This document shows, piece after piece, positions 1 to 11,685 of a stretch of DNA of 64,000 nt. The position numbers were made by a program, and so were the translations under genes. Origin of the DNA: Tubulanus polymorphus (lineage: Eukaryota; Nemertea; Palaeonemertea; Tubulaniformes; Tubulanidae); contig NC_134025.1 of NCBI RefSeq assembly GCF_964204645.1, positions 31,464,001 to 31,528,000 on the forward strand. Direction: 5' to 3'. The notes below the pieces were generated by a model. The model made no database searches, was not told the origin of the DNA, and worked only from the letters and a program-made list of their open reading frames with translations. Each line of letters begins with the position of its first letter. Position 1 is the first letter of the stretch.

Positions 1-342
1 TTCGCTGGTCGAGGCTTCACTCTCATCTGTTGGCTACGTTAGGTCGTCCGGGGTCAACTGTTAAAGTTTTAAATCTCAAGTTGAATCAGGTAAGCGTGGA
101 TGACGTGAACCTAATTCTCTGATTCAGGGAAACTACTTACCTGGAAATAGTTGGGGAATTTAAAGTTGGGAAGAGTTGAGATTCGTTCGTCTCAGTAAGT
201 TGAATATTTTGCAATGCTGTTTCAGATACCGGTTGTTGCTAATGATTTACTGTTCAGAGGTCTCACGTGGCATTTCTCTCAACCAATGGTAGCGGTCGGT
301 GCTGATAAAAGAGTTTGTTTATGGACCGTAGAAAGTTACTGA
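1..342 (+). CDS. 3' end of a WD40-repeat protein gene (partial)
   Basis: Two exons are visible. The first runs off the left edge (frame open from base 3 to 89) and ends at a GTAAGC donor. The second starts at 226 after a TTTCAG acceptor and ends with TGA at 340-342. The join keeps one frame of 67 residues. It ends with a pattern typical of a last WD40 blade: W-H-F at the strand start, then VAVGADKRVCLW and a short tail. WD40 proteins form beta-propellers that serve as scaffolds in many complexes; I cannot say which member this is. Because the upstream gene lies outside the window, the 5' extent, start and domain content are unknown. Confidence 0.6.
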
Positions 343-475
343 TCTCAGAGTCAATCATTAATTGCATTTATAGTAAATTATTTACTGAACAGTTTGAGAG
401 CTTTGAATCAATGATTTCATAAAATGTACGTCTGAACTGAACTTTGTAAAGTTTAATTTTGTGATAAAGAATTTC

Positions 476-481
476 AATAAA
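476..481 (+). promoter_or_regulatory. poly(A) signal AATAAA of the WD40 gene
   Basis: A canonical AATAAA lies 134 bases after the stop codon at 342, a plausible 3' UTR length. It is the only canonical hexamer on this strand close to that stop. Confidence 0.5.
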
Positions 482-1002
482 ATCATGAAAATTAAATTAG
501 AAATGGTTTTTACTTATTACTTAATGGATGAGGATCGTGGATTGAGCTTCTTGTATCTGAGGCAGTCTGGGTTGATAATATACATGTAGATAAGTCATCA
601 CATTACTGAAGTCATCTCTATTAATGAAACGCTTCACATTTTGTATTTTCGATTCAATTATACTAAATATACGTTGTTCACATGATGATCATCGCAGCTA
701 CGACTACAGGAACCATGAACATGTTATAAACTAGAAACTCCTCGTATTGACGCCCGGTTAATGAAACTGATATATGTGTGCGAATACTGAATATTCTTTT
801 TAGTAATGAATTATTAATTTCGCACACACATTTTTAAACATAAAAAAAGATTCGATGTTGATCTGTCTTAAGCAACTGTTAAAACGGTTGCGATGCTACA
901 GTCACGAGACTCAGTCTCGCTGTGGTCATCACTAACAAGCAAATAACAGAATGGATCACATACATGCTCCCGAATCAACAAACTCAGGAGTTATCACAGA
1001 TT
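482..1002. other. intergenic, convergent gene ends
   Basis: AT-rich sequence between the end of the WD40 gene (+) and the stop codon of the minus-strand gene at 1003. It contains one short copy (about 590-640) of a dispersed motif reading GTCATCACATTACTG that recurs near 15,350-15,500. No coding exon was recognised. Confidence 0.4.
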
Positions 1003-4000
1003 CTAAGATTCGACTATAGACAGATCTTCTTCAGATAATTCATAAATATCAGGAGACGTATTACTTATCAGATCTACTTTATCACCGGTGCTACTCGTAG
1101 TAGAATCACTGAGTGATAGTTGTTCCATGTTATCATTTACTTCAAACATTAAATCCTCTAATCTTTCATCCTCCTCTCCTTCATCATCGTCACTCTTATC
1201 TAACCGCGGTAAATATATATCCACAACCTTTTTAGTATCTGACGAAGCTCTTTCCAGGTTTAAGATGTCTTTAACATAAGCAGCACCGTACTGCGAATTG
1301 ATCGGTGGAACTAGAGTTTTATGTTTCCAGGTGAGTTCTGGTGAACTCGGTGGAGGCGCCGGTAATTCCTCGAACTGATCGCTGTCCAGATAACTATAGT
1401 AAGATCTTATAGCTTTCCCTTTACAGTTTGTGCAATATGTTTTAGCGGGATTACACAAATAACAGCCTGATTTACTATTCGCGCGTTTAGCTCCGTGTTG
1501 ATCAAAATGACATCTACAAACAGCCGGATCTCCGGGTCTGAAAACCGGGTGATCGTTATAATTACACTTTACACGTTTCCCGACTAACCACGCATCTCTA
1601 TGAGACAATAATCTCCGATCAGATCGATCGGAACCTCGTTTTTTAACGTCTCCTCGATTCTGAACGATTCCGGTGATGATTTCGCGTTCACCTTTCGTTA
1701 AAGAGGTTTTTTCGCGCACGAAGAATCGTCCTGTCAACATCCTTATACCGGTGCTGTAATACTGCTTCATCTTAGCGACACGAGCCGCGCTCGGCTGACG
1801 CGCTGGAAACGACTTTTCACAGTCCATTAAACTCTGTTTTTTATTTCCATTATTAGCAGACGTAGACCAGTCGTAAAACGTAGCTACATTCAAACTACAA
1901 CCTGTTAGATCTGTTTTACGCGGTTGTCTGGACGACTGGTGATATTTCTTCTTATTAAATCCACCACTGGTTTCTGTCATCTCTATCCGACCGTGCGCTG
2001 ATACAGCTCGACAACTGGTTGTCTTATATCTGCAAATAAAACAATAGCATTTATTATCGATATTAATTAATCATATCGGATGGATAACTATTATTTATAC
2101 TATATGAATGCTGTTGCGCTGGAAGCTTTCGGGACACGCGAGAGCACTTTTGATGACCCGGGCTCCATCTATGGATGATCAATTATTCAAATTCGTCACG
2201 CAACACGCTAATAATCATTCCATTATAGAAATGTATAGATTCAATTTTTTAAAGAAAAAAAAAGAAAATAGCAATAATTTACAAGAAGCATTCACGATCC
2301 GGTTCCCTCAACAGGAACTAGATTTTGATCTTGTTTTGAAATGTAGGATCTATCTCCTCCACAGTTGTCAGAGATATTGCCGATATTGATGAATCATTGA
2401 GTCTTAAAGATCAACGATCGGAACTAATTGTGATCCGTTCATCCACATTTCACTCGTACCAGAGTTAGAATTATGTAGGTATCTGTCCTGTAAGAGGGAG
2501 ATTTCCATACGATGGGCGCAAATATCCAAGAGTCCACGTCTGCAGAATGACTCCAGACCCTTTTACTAATTGAGTCATCTCAGAACTGTGAAACTGGGTC
2601 CATGTAATGTAATTGATTCTCCACATGAACTGGACATGAATTGAATGTATTGGAATTGACTTGTGATGTTGTTACAGAATCAAACTGCGTCAGAGAATCC
2701 ACTCAGCCTGACTCGGTGTGCGTGTGTGCGTGTATGCGTGCTTGCGAGAAAATGATATATTATTATTATTCATGTCGGGGAATAATAGAAAAGAAAGTGA
2801 GAGACGGGGGAAAGAGGAGAGGGGGAGGGGAGAGAAGGAGAGAGAGGGAGGAGGGTGTGAATATTCATTTCGATCGACTACACTGCATCTCTCGAAACAA
2901 TAGACCCTGGCAGGCGAGTCACACATCAGATATCATTAGTATCACGGATGGATGAAGGCCCGCTGGTATTAGAAGTCTAGATGTGAAGCAGACATCAGCG
3001 ATATCACAACCGAACACTGGTTAATGTGTGGGTACCGATATGTCATAGACTTCCGGTTACCAAAGAACCATACATATTGATGAAAACAACAATCAATTTG
3101 TGGTCGCCATTCCATCCATACTGTATCATGTAACATGTCATAGTTTGTTTTTGCCCATCAGAGCTGGAAAAGTTTCCAAAACAACAAAATAGAATCCACA
3201 GGGGATTTACAAACTAGGGTCCGTCCATGTAAAAATCACTAATTGTGTGTAAACTTGACCGTCAATAGTGGCGTATACATGACGTCATTGTGGCCGTCAT
3301 TATTAGCAAGCAGCTAACTGATGTAAAATTTAAATCGAGTTGTCGACCATTTGATGTGACCCCATCACATTACCGATACCTGTGTAGATCGTTCAGGAAT
3401 TAATCGTTGAATTTGTCATTAAGGCGAATCGTGTAATTTATCCCGAGTAACGAGTGCAACACGACTTACCTTCACAATAAATACTACAAAAAATACATTC
3501 TATTTATTACCATTAACCTGAAATTTCTATTTCTTCCAATTTACTCTCAGTATCACGCAAACGACAGACGACAGCTCGGAGTCGTTGTTACCTGTCACTT
3601 TCAATCGTTCATCAAATATTCATAAGTCTTTCTTTCTGCGCTGGTAGACTGAGAGTGACTCTCATTCCATTAACGACACCCCCTTCACCCCCCCCCTCCC
3701 CCTCCCCGGTTCTCGGCAGAAATGACTTCTATTGAGTCTATACTAATATTGACAGATGGTACTTACTCCAATACGTGTTAACTATCGATTCTTATTTAAT
3801 TATTTACTGGTTGAAGCTAGTATCAATTTTAGGTAGACAATGTATGTCAGCTTTCTATAAAATCAACGATTTTACAAGGCCCTGTTCCACAGTTCTGTAA
3901 CAACAGTTCTAGATCCAGTTCCACAATTCTGTAACTAGTTCAAACTCCGAGCCAGTTCCACAGTTCTGTATCCACAGTTCTGGATCCAGTTCTACAGTTC

Positions 4001-5866
4001 TGAATCCAGTTCCACAATTCTGAACCCAGTTTTACAATTTATTCTGGACTCAATTCCACAGTTCTGGAGCCAGTTTCACAGTTCTCTGTACCTATTCCAC
4101 AGTCCTGGAACCCGTGAGTAACCAGCCCACGCCCCACCCCTCTCCCAATCAATGATTATGTGTTTATACTTACCGGTACGCGGAGAGAAGAAGAAGAAAG
4201 CGAACCTGCAGTAGTGAATAATGTTTAATCAGTAAAATCTGATGCATGAAATACATCATTTTATGACATCGTAAACTCGATGATTGTCGTCGTGGCGGCA
4301 GCAGAAACAGAGCTCGTTACAGCTATAAAATCACTTCTTAGATGAATAGCTGATTTGATGGATGAGTTTAAGTTCCAGGCGCCATGAGGAGAGGTTAAAA
4401 TTCTCCTCCAGTGTTTATATTAACATTGTTTCACGACCGACTCGTCGTGATGGTAGACACTATGGTTACCGTCGAATAAAAATGTTTTAATCGAAATTCT
4501 TCTTCTGTGAGCGTGAAGTGAATTGATGAACCATCAATAGAATCCCCATTTCAATTCTACCCATAGTGTGTGCGTAATGTTACTTTTATTGTTCCTCGGG
4601 CAATGCTGAATCCGTTCAGAACTGTGGAACCGAGTTTAGAACTGTGGAACTGAGTCCAGAACTGTGGAACTGGCTCCAGAATTGTGGAACTGGGTTCTGA
4701 ACTGTGGAACTGAGTCCAGAACTGTGGAACTGGCTCCAGAATTGTGGAACTGGGTTCTGAACCGTGGAACAGGGTCCAGAACTGTGGAACTGAGTCCATA
4801 ACTGTGGAACTGAGTCCAGAACTGTGGAACTGGGTCCAGAACTGTGGAACTGGCCTCAGAATTCGGAGTCTAATGGTTCTACTTAACCCTGTAATATTTT
4901 AAACCGAATATAGGAGATTTGTAAAATCGAATGCTGGTTTCATTAGTTCTGAGGAACAGCCATAAAATTCGATCAGTGAAATTTCAACTATAAAATTCTA
5001 TTCAGTTTTTATTGCAGTCAATTTGTCGCTGTGTGGTTTATTGGATCTAATGGGTTTGTGGACAATACATCAAGGACACGATGAACTATTAACCCATACT
5101 CGCAGAGGTTCACATGTATCGGTTGCCGCCGGTTCTCATATCTTCACAGTTTGTTTAAATTGTAACTGATCAATGAAGTATTATTGAAGGGATATAAACA
5201 GACTGTGAGCGTCACAAATAATTAGTGAATCTACGCGAAACTTCATTTAGAAACCACGGCCCCAGAATATCGAATTTTGAACCCGAAACTCTACTCCTTA
5301 TTATTTGATATGTTTATATACCCAGACAATGTATTTACTATACATACAAAATAATTTAGGATTTGTTTTAACATCAAATTTCGTTGATCAAACCAAACAT
5401 GAAATTTGAACGTCATTTTTGTTGGCCGCAGAAATCATCCAGTTTTACAGTTCTACAGTTTTAGGTTTAGTTTGACTCCACGATTTAGAATTTTCAAACT
5501 TTTGAGTCAGATTTCAATTGTTGATCTGTGGGAGTGTGGAAGAACTTGAAGTCCCGGATAGATTTCAACTCAAACTGAACTGAAAATTGTTAGAACTGGA
5601 TCCCGAGTTGAACTGGATCCCGAGTAAATAACTTACCTATAATTGCGAGTTGAACGATGTTCCGCTGATGCTGCTGTATCTACTGCTGGTGGATGCTGAC
5701 TGGGCGTCGCGCTGCGTATCCGTAACGGACAATTATATTCATCTTCAGTATCAGTCATCGTCATCTTCTTGCATCCTTCTCCTCCTCGGCTGCGACGACG
5801 TTTACAGATATAACAACAGTAACAGCAGCTAACCACACAGTAACACGGCGGTAACACATCAGCCAT
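1003..5866 (-). CDS. unrecognised protein with Cys/His cluster, two coding exons
   Basis: Exon 1 is 5866-5637 and exon 2 is 2029-1003. The donor after 5637 is GTAAGT and the acceptor before 2029 is TTTTATTTGCAG. The 230-nt exon joins in frame (phase 2) to the long exon, giving 418 residues. An internal Met at residue 94 could start a 325-residue form. The N-terminus is Cys-rich (a CYCVVSCCYCCYIC stretch followed by KRRR), which could be a palmitoylated or membrane-associated segment. The middle carries C-X-C-H-X3-H and then C-X2-C-X6-C-X2-C (about residues 248-279), which could bind zinc. The C-terminal third is acidic and Ser-rich. I do not recognise the family. Possible extra exons in the 3.6-kb intron (for example 4174-4205, with good acceptor and donor) would break the frame in this isoform. 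The exon pair is inferred from splice sites and frame only. Confidence 0.6.
3890..4115. repeat. minisatellite built on CCAGTTCCACAGTTCTG
   Basis: About ten imperfect copies of a 17-25-bp unit. The same core, in either orientation, recurs at 4615-4862, 29170-29450, 38380-38420 and 50150-50260. It also forms the terminal inverted repeat of the element at 18084-18194, which suggests the array grew from a transposon end. Confidence 0.7.
4615..4862. repeat. minisatellite, inverted relative to 3890-4115
   Basis: About a dozen copies of a unit near 20 bp with core CAGAACTGTGGAACTG, the reverse complement of the 3890-4115 unit. Together the two arrays could pair as a long imperfect hairpin with a loop of about 500 nt. 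Confidence 0.75.
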
Positions 5867-6333
5867 TATACACTACCACGTGACCGATATAACCCCCTAA
5901 CTTATATACAAACTTCTCATCCATTATCAATCTGTAAAATATATACAAATCAATTTCATCAACAATTCTCAAAATGATGATGATAATTTCGAAGATATTT
6001 TCCCATCATTGTCAGCACCGTTAATAAACTAAGCTGTCCGTCCTGTATACTGCGGTGAATCTTACAAGTGTTTGTGTACACGACGTGTAGAAATCTATCG
6101 GATGCTTGTTAATATTTTATTTTGTATATAGAAACCAGTACTCATTTATTATTTGTTATATGTCTAGAACTTGTGTTACATAGTTTTTATTTTAGACTCA
6201 GTTTTAACAGACTGAAATAGAAGATACATTTAGGCCTGAGGTTTAAACGCTGCAGTGTCTTGTACCAAAAAGGGAAAAACTTACTCTTAGCAAAAATTAA
6301 AAAGGTTACCTATGCCCGAAACTCTAAACCTAG

Positions 6334-6415
6334 CCTCTCCACGACTCGAACCCGGGACGATGGCATCCGGACTACGTGTCCCTAGTTCTAACCACTAGAC
6401 CATTGAGCTGAAGTA
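6334..6415 (-). repeat. tRNA-derived SINE-like head
   Basis: On the minus strand an A-box-like TGGTCTAGTGG is followed about 45 nt later by a B-box-like GGTTCGAGTCG, the RNA polymerase III internal promoter layout. A D-arm-like pairing is visible, but the acceptor stem does not close, so a SINE relic is more likely than a working tRNA. Confidence 0.5.
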
Positions 6416-6628
6416 CTGCGGTGTGGTTTGAAAGTTAGCCTTCTATAAGCGGTCAGCGCGGGTGCAGTGACCAGTCACGTGTAGTTGTGAACAGCATACT
6501 GCATTCACTAATAATACAATCATTTCTTTATCTCAAAATAATTAAGATTTGGGGTTTGTTTGAATCCCAAAAGGCGCTTGTATTTATTCCAGTAATAATG
6601 TGTTGATTAAAAACAAATATTGTCCATA

Positions 6629-7232
6629 TTAGCGGGGGACCACACGCGACTTCGTTCCCCGGATTCACAGAACGACGGACTGACTGATAGAAAACAGTTT
6701 TTCATCATAGAACACGGAAACTATTGATTGCACTAATAGAATAATGTTTGTGAAATTTCACCATTTTTTCTTTAAATCGTGTTAAATTTGGAACGCTGAA
6801 AATACATAATGAGTTTTTAGAAAGCTTTCGATCCAAATGCATGGATCTATTACACGCCGTGCCCCAAACACTGGGAGCTAGTATCGACCCCGATTTCTGT
6901 TTCGGATCGGGTGGTGGATCCTGATCAACTGTACGTGTATCTGGTTGTTGTGGTTAATAGTCAATCTGTGGTCGGGTTTCCCTTCAATTAGTCTCACTTC
7001 CTGTAACTGTAACGCCTGTTTTATCGTGAATATTCGCAGCCGGATTTCACTATTGTAATATTGTATGTAGTTTCCGCGAGTTTCGCTGACGTCACTTTAT
7101 TGTGTGCAATAATTAATATCATATCATTCATTAGAGAATGAACTCAATGCGAGCGAGAAACTGCTCGATTCTCACAGTTTACACGCCGTGTATGTACCAG
7201 TACATAGAAAAGGGCTTACTGTCCCCCGCTAA
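6629..7232. mobile_element. candidate non-autonomous DNA transposon with 12-bp TIRs
   Basis: TTAGCGGGGGAC at 6629-6640 is perfectly inverted as GTCCCCCGCTAA at 7221-7232. The 604-bp interior has no long open frame. If TTA/TAA is the target duplication, the true terminal repeat is 9 bp. The pair could also be coincidental, because the match does not extend inward. Confidence 0.35.
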
Positions 7233-7489
7233 AATCACTCCGTAAAAATCCACCAAAACCACTTTAGAAAAATAAATAAAAAGAGATTCATTGGAGGTTG
7301 ATATCAAACTTGAATGAACTAATAACTTTCACCTCCTCCAAGTAGGTTATGTTTTACCGATGTTTTTCTGTTTGTTTGTTTTCGAAATATTATCGTGGCT
7401 TTTAACAACCCTGGAACTCACTCAGTCTGTGAACTGTACTGCAGCCCCTTAGCGTGGTCCATAACCCCATCAGATATTCAATTCTTATT

Positions 7490-7690
7490 TACTATCACCA
7501 TTTTCACAATTTCTGGTCGTCCATACTTCGCGTGTGTTCAGAAATTTAACCTGAGACATTTATAATTGAAAATGAACTACAAACACCAGACATTAGATAT
7601 TTTATCAGCACACTTTCAAAAATTGATCGTCCACACTTCACATGTGTTCAGAAATCCACTTCTTAAGACATGTCTAATTGAAAATGAACT
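7490..7690. repeat. direct duplication of about 85-110 bp
   Basis: Two adjacent diverged copies share phrases such as TTCAGAAAT, GTCCA(T/C)ACTTC and AATTGAAAATGAACT (about 7495-7580 and 7610-7690). There is no coding signal beyond a short chance frame. Confidence 0.5.
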
Positions 7691-8164
7691 AATTAATCGT
7701 ACCACATTCGACCATGAAAAATCGTTTACCCTAAAGCTAAAATATTCTGATCCATTTGAACTATCTTCACCCAATCTATCGGTGTAGATAAAAAGTGTTT
7801 TCTGATTGTTATTTCTAAGTTTAATTCATATAAAACATTCTAATATAACCTGTAGAACTTACCCCCGATTTCTGGTCCGATTGTATCCTGTGACCGCGAA
7901 TATTGTAAACTAAACCTCTTCAGGTGAAAGTCAACAACTTTCAACAACGACATGAAATTAAACCACTTTAACAACAGCGAACACAAACAAAGATATCAAC
8001 GCTATCTCAAAGATCAACATAGATCGAATTGTTCTTCAACGAATACAAATGTTGATGTTTATAACGCGGTAACAATATTGAGTGATATACACAGTGTTTA
8101 CTGAGGAGTATCGTCTGCACCAGAGAGAGAGAAACAGTTGTTTATTGCAGTATCGGCGTCTCTT

Positions 8165-8312
8165 CTGCTGATACCGGTTCACGGTCCCTGGGCCCGTCTC
8201 GGATCAGATCCCTGGGCCTGTCTCGGTTCTGGTCCCCGGGCCCGTGTCGGATATGATCCCCGGGCCCGTCTCGGATCTGGTCCCTGGGCCCGTCTCGGAT
8301 CCCTGAGCCCCG
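8165..8312. repeat. GC-rich minisatellite, about 26-bp unit, 5 copies
   Basis: Repeats of a unit containing CTGGGCCCGTCTCGGAT upstream of the GPCR gene. Frames on both strands are open only because of the repeat. Confidence 0.7.
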
Positions 8313-8865
8313 GTACAATTTCATATTTTGATTATTCTCCTCGAGACTCAATGATTAATTGTGTGGCCCTGGTGACCAGTCATTTGTGGTGACTCTAATT
8401 ACTAACAGTAACCGCTGTTATTCACTGGTGTCGGGTCCAATGTGAGGGAAATTCCAAGGTCACTACAGTTCTCAGTTGTAAATGATGATGGCTGTTAGAA
8501 TGCTGATGTTGAATCCAGTAAACTCTGTGCATCATTCTGTGTATAATGGTTTAAATTTCATAGTCGTCTGTTTCTACTGTGAAATATCTAAACTCAGATT
8601 GCGAAATAAGTGAGACATGTATCGCAATTATTAAAAACAATGAAAATACGATGTCGCTACACTGTAAGTAGGAAGAATAGGCTAGGAATATATTGGTAGT
8701 GGCACTGGTGATAGAACCGGAAGTACGGATATATTCGTAGGCTGCAGCGAACGTGTTAAGGTGGTAAAATAGTGATATCAGTGCAGCACTAATTAAGGTT
8801 TGGTCGACATCAGACACAATCTATTTCTCTCTCGTTTAGATCGTGACGCGACATCATCTGCTCCT

Positions 8866-9936
8866 ATGGATAGAAACTTAACGACTCAAGCCGAGCCGGT
8901 TGACAATGGCTATCGTGTTAGTTGCGGGGTTAGGGTATTCAAAGCAATTTACGACATATATGTTAATCTTTTCGGAGCCTTCCCCGTAATGATACTCGGT
9001 ATAATATTAAACATTTTGGTTATCGTTACATTACGAGCTCCGAGTTCAACTCACATCTCGTTTTATCTTTTACGCTGGTTGGCTTTTTGGGACATCATGT
9101 TTCTGATATGGCGCGGTATGCAAGGACCAGTACGTTATTTACTAGCGTGTCTGATACAAGGAGAGTATGTATTTGAAGTACATCATCATTTCGCGTACAT
9201 ACCATGGGTTTATGTTATAGCGCATTTACCACGATATGCATCTCAATTAGCACGCAACTACTTAACTGTCGGTGTCGTCGTACAACGAACTTTATCAATT
9301 TTATTTCCATTTTTTGCTAAACGTACTATTACAAAATTTCGAATCAAAGTCATGATGGTTGTAGTTTTTATAATTTCTGCGGCAATGTATAGCCCTTATT
9401 TCGCTACCGTTAAAATTGTTTATTTTTGGGATGTCTGCACAAAAAGTTTTCAAGTGGATCTCCGTAAAACAAAGGAATTGAAAGCTACTTTCTCGACAAT
9501 TTTTGGTGTTTACGGACCAATTTTCAAGGAATATGTACCTATTTTATTATTAATTATTTTCAATACAATTATGATAATAAAACTGCGACAAATTCAGAAT
9601 AAGCGTAAAGAAGATTTCACATCACACGGAGGTGAGGATAAAAATAGAAATATTGATGTTAAAGCTACTAAAATGGCGATATCAGTTGTTTTGGTTTTTA
9701 TTGTTTTTGAAGCACCTGGTTCTTTGTCAACGGTATATAAACAGATACACGCTCGCTTCAAGAATCTTCCTCCTTTACCAGACCTATGGAATGACTTTGT
9801 TAATCCGACTTTTAGCGCTCTTTTTACAATGTTGAATTCTTCATCTAACTTTTTCTTGTATTGTATTGTAAATAGTTCGTTTAGGAAAACAGCTCTGAAA
9901 CTTATACGAGACCGATGTAAACGAAACCCGAAATAA
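8866..9936 (+). CDS. rhodopsin-class GPCR, neuropeptide (FMRFamide-type) receptor-like
   Basis: Predicted 356-residue seven-transmembrane receptor in one coding exon. The ATG at 8866 is preferred: a good acceptor (pyrimidine tract then TTTAG, ending 8839) sits just upstream, implying a 5' UTR intron, and the frame before it has no ATG. TM1 (about 38-57) has GIILNILV. TM2 has LAFWD with the conserved Asp. TM3 ends V-Q-R at 139-141 in place of DRY. TM5 is near 222-240. TM6 has F-E-A-P instead of CWxP. TM7 ends SNFFLY in place of NPxxY. An NLT glycosylation site is at residue 4. No Cys sits about 25 residues before R141, where the TM3 disulfide partner is usual; C94 and C191 could substitute. 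These relaxed motifs and the overall layout resemble invertebrate FMRFamide/peptide receptor expansions. The ligand is unknown. Confidence 0.82.
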   Translation: MDRNLTTQAEPVDNGYRVSCGVRVFKAIYDIYVNLFGAFPVMILGIILNILVIVTLRAPSSTHISFYLLRWLAFWDIMFLIWRGMQGPVRYLLACLIQGEYVFEVHHHFAYIPWVYVIAHLPRYASQLARNYLTVGVVVQRTLSILFPFFAKRTITKFRIKVMMVVVFIISAAMYSPYFATVKIVYFWDVCTKSFQVDLRKTKELKATFSTIFGVYGPIFKEYVPILLLIIFNTIMIIKLRQIQNKRKEDFTSHGGEDKNRNIDVKATKMAISVVLVFIVFEAPGSLSTVYKQIHARFKNLPPLPDLWNDFVNPTFSALFTMLNSSSNFFLYCIVNSSFRKTALKLIRDRCKRNPK

Positions 9937-11427
9937 TCAAATGAAATGTCAAACTCGCTGAAGTTTTCACATTTAGAAGGTCGTCTCTAATTTAAGTCAA
10001 AATTTGTATTTCCAACACAATCAACTAAATATAAGTGATGAACATAATGATCGTCCTAAGTACGTCGACTTCAGCTTGTCCTAAAACCCAAAACATGTCC
10101 CAAAAACCAAAAAATATCCCAAAAAGGTTGATTGTTTAACTATTTTCGTCCCGAGAGTTTTGTTCTATTTCAAAATTTAGAATGACTCCACCCTGTTAGA
10201 TGGGGCTACACACTCTAGGACCCCTCACTCTTAATTCAATCTTAGTCTCCACTAAGAGACAATTTTAACAGATTCATACAATAAAACTATAGAACCTGAG
10301 GCTTATACAGATTTCATACTGCTGATAATAATGCTTGATAACGTATGATTTCTAGTAATACCACACGGAATGGTCCGGTAAAGTAAGTACAGATCCGCAC
10401 CTCTCGTCAATTATATTAAATATCACTGTTTCACGGTCAGAATGTCATCAGCAATTCAGTAAATTAGTGTATTTTATGATATCTTCACCTGCAGATTTCA
10501 AACTCGTCCGGTTAAATTAAGAGTACTTGCCGAGTCAAATATCCTTTGGCATTTTCTTTCATCGATGTTTTTATTTGTATCATTGTTATTGCGGGACGTA
10601 TGAGAAATTCAGAAAGAAAGCCTTTAAAAAGAGTATAGGCCTATATAGAATTACATAGGAAAAGTCGAAGAGGCCAGTCATACTAAATTCTCGGCATAAA
10701 AACTAGTATCATCTCGCCGTGGATTGCGTCCCCAGGGATTTATTCATATATCTCATACTAGAATGTCGTTAAAACGCATCCCCTGGTTTTTAACATTTCA
10801 AAAGCTTTTTCAAATAGAGGACCCCCGAATCCCCTACCAGTGCTTGGCCGGACCAATGTGTGTCCTCCTTCTGCCGGTCCTGAATTCATCGTAACTGTTT
10901 TTTGTTGGTATTTTTTGCTAGCTCAATGACTCGTTTCAGATATCGTTGAGGTTTAATATGCTACCGTAAATACATTCACTATCGTGTAAAAGCAATACAA
11001 TTTTCTATTATGGAATTTCGCTTTAGCGAAGTTTATTTCGCTATCGCATATGAACCTTTTTCTTTGGTACAAAATAACTTAAAAACGAAGCTTAGTTTCT
11101 CTTCGGAACTTTCAAAATATTCAATGCAGTAACAAAATCTCTAACCCTATTGAATTTCATCGGAATGCGTTGCTCATAAATTAATTAATCAATTTATTTA
11201 TTTGTCCGTTTGAACTACATTTTGTTTCAGAAGAATAGACGCGCTTTCACATATATTCGGCCGTGCTTCACACGTGTGCGCGCCACCCAAGACTCGCTGC
11301 AATCCCTCGCGTGCCGGGCCTAGTAGTTTTCCGGAAACTGCAACGGATTCAACTGCCAGGGTTCGTAAATGATTCACGGGCCGGTCGTGAAAAGCAGTGA
11401 ATCTTATAGAAGGGCAGTGAAATGTGG

Positions 11428-11685
11428 GTGTTACTAAAACTATGCACTACTAAAACGAAGACCTATGCACTTTGCGATATCAAATCTATGCACGATTAAG
11501 ACGAAAACCTTAGACCTGGATTGGACTCATTAGAAATCATCACTCGGGGTGCGGCGCTATCTGTGTGTTCAACCACCTCTCTGCCAATGAGTGCAGGCAA
11601 TACCAGATATGAATTGGTGTCAATTGATCGTTTTTCTCGGGTGCATATAGTCTTCGTTTTTACTAGTGCTATGTTTTAGTAACAC
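11428..11685. mobile_element. MITE-like element with long imperfect TIRs
   Basis: The left end, GTGTTACTAAAAC..GCACTA..AAAACGAAGAC, is matched over about 45 bp by the inverted right end finishing TTTTAGTAACAC at 11685. The total is about 258 bp with no coding capacity, typical of a non-autonomous DNA transposon. Confidence 0.6.

Larger units (their letters stand above)
2030..5636. other. intron of the 1003-5866 gene: low-complexity and repeat DNA
   Basis: This stretch holds a GA-rich tract (about 2790-2860), a C-rich tract (3679-3714), and two minisatellites at 3890-4115 and 4615-4862 in opposite orientation. On the minus strand a possible cassette exon, 4174-4205, has a CTGCAG acceptor and GTAAGT donor, but splicing it in shifts the frame to an early stop. 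An open + frame at 2108-2389 has no splice or family support. Confidence 0.4.

Noticed and set aside
4174-4205. Constitutive middle exon of the 1003-5866 gene
   Set aside because: Splice signals look good, but inclusion shifts the frame to a stop, while direct joining of 5637 to 2029 stays open; kept only as a possible alternative exon.
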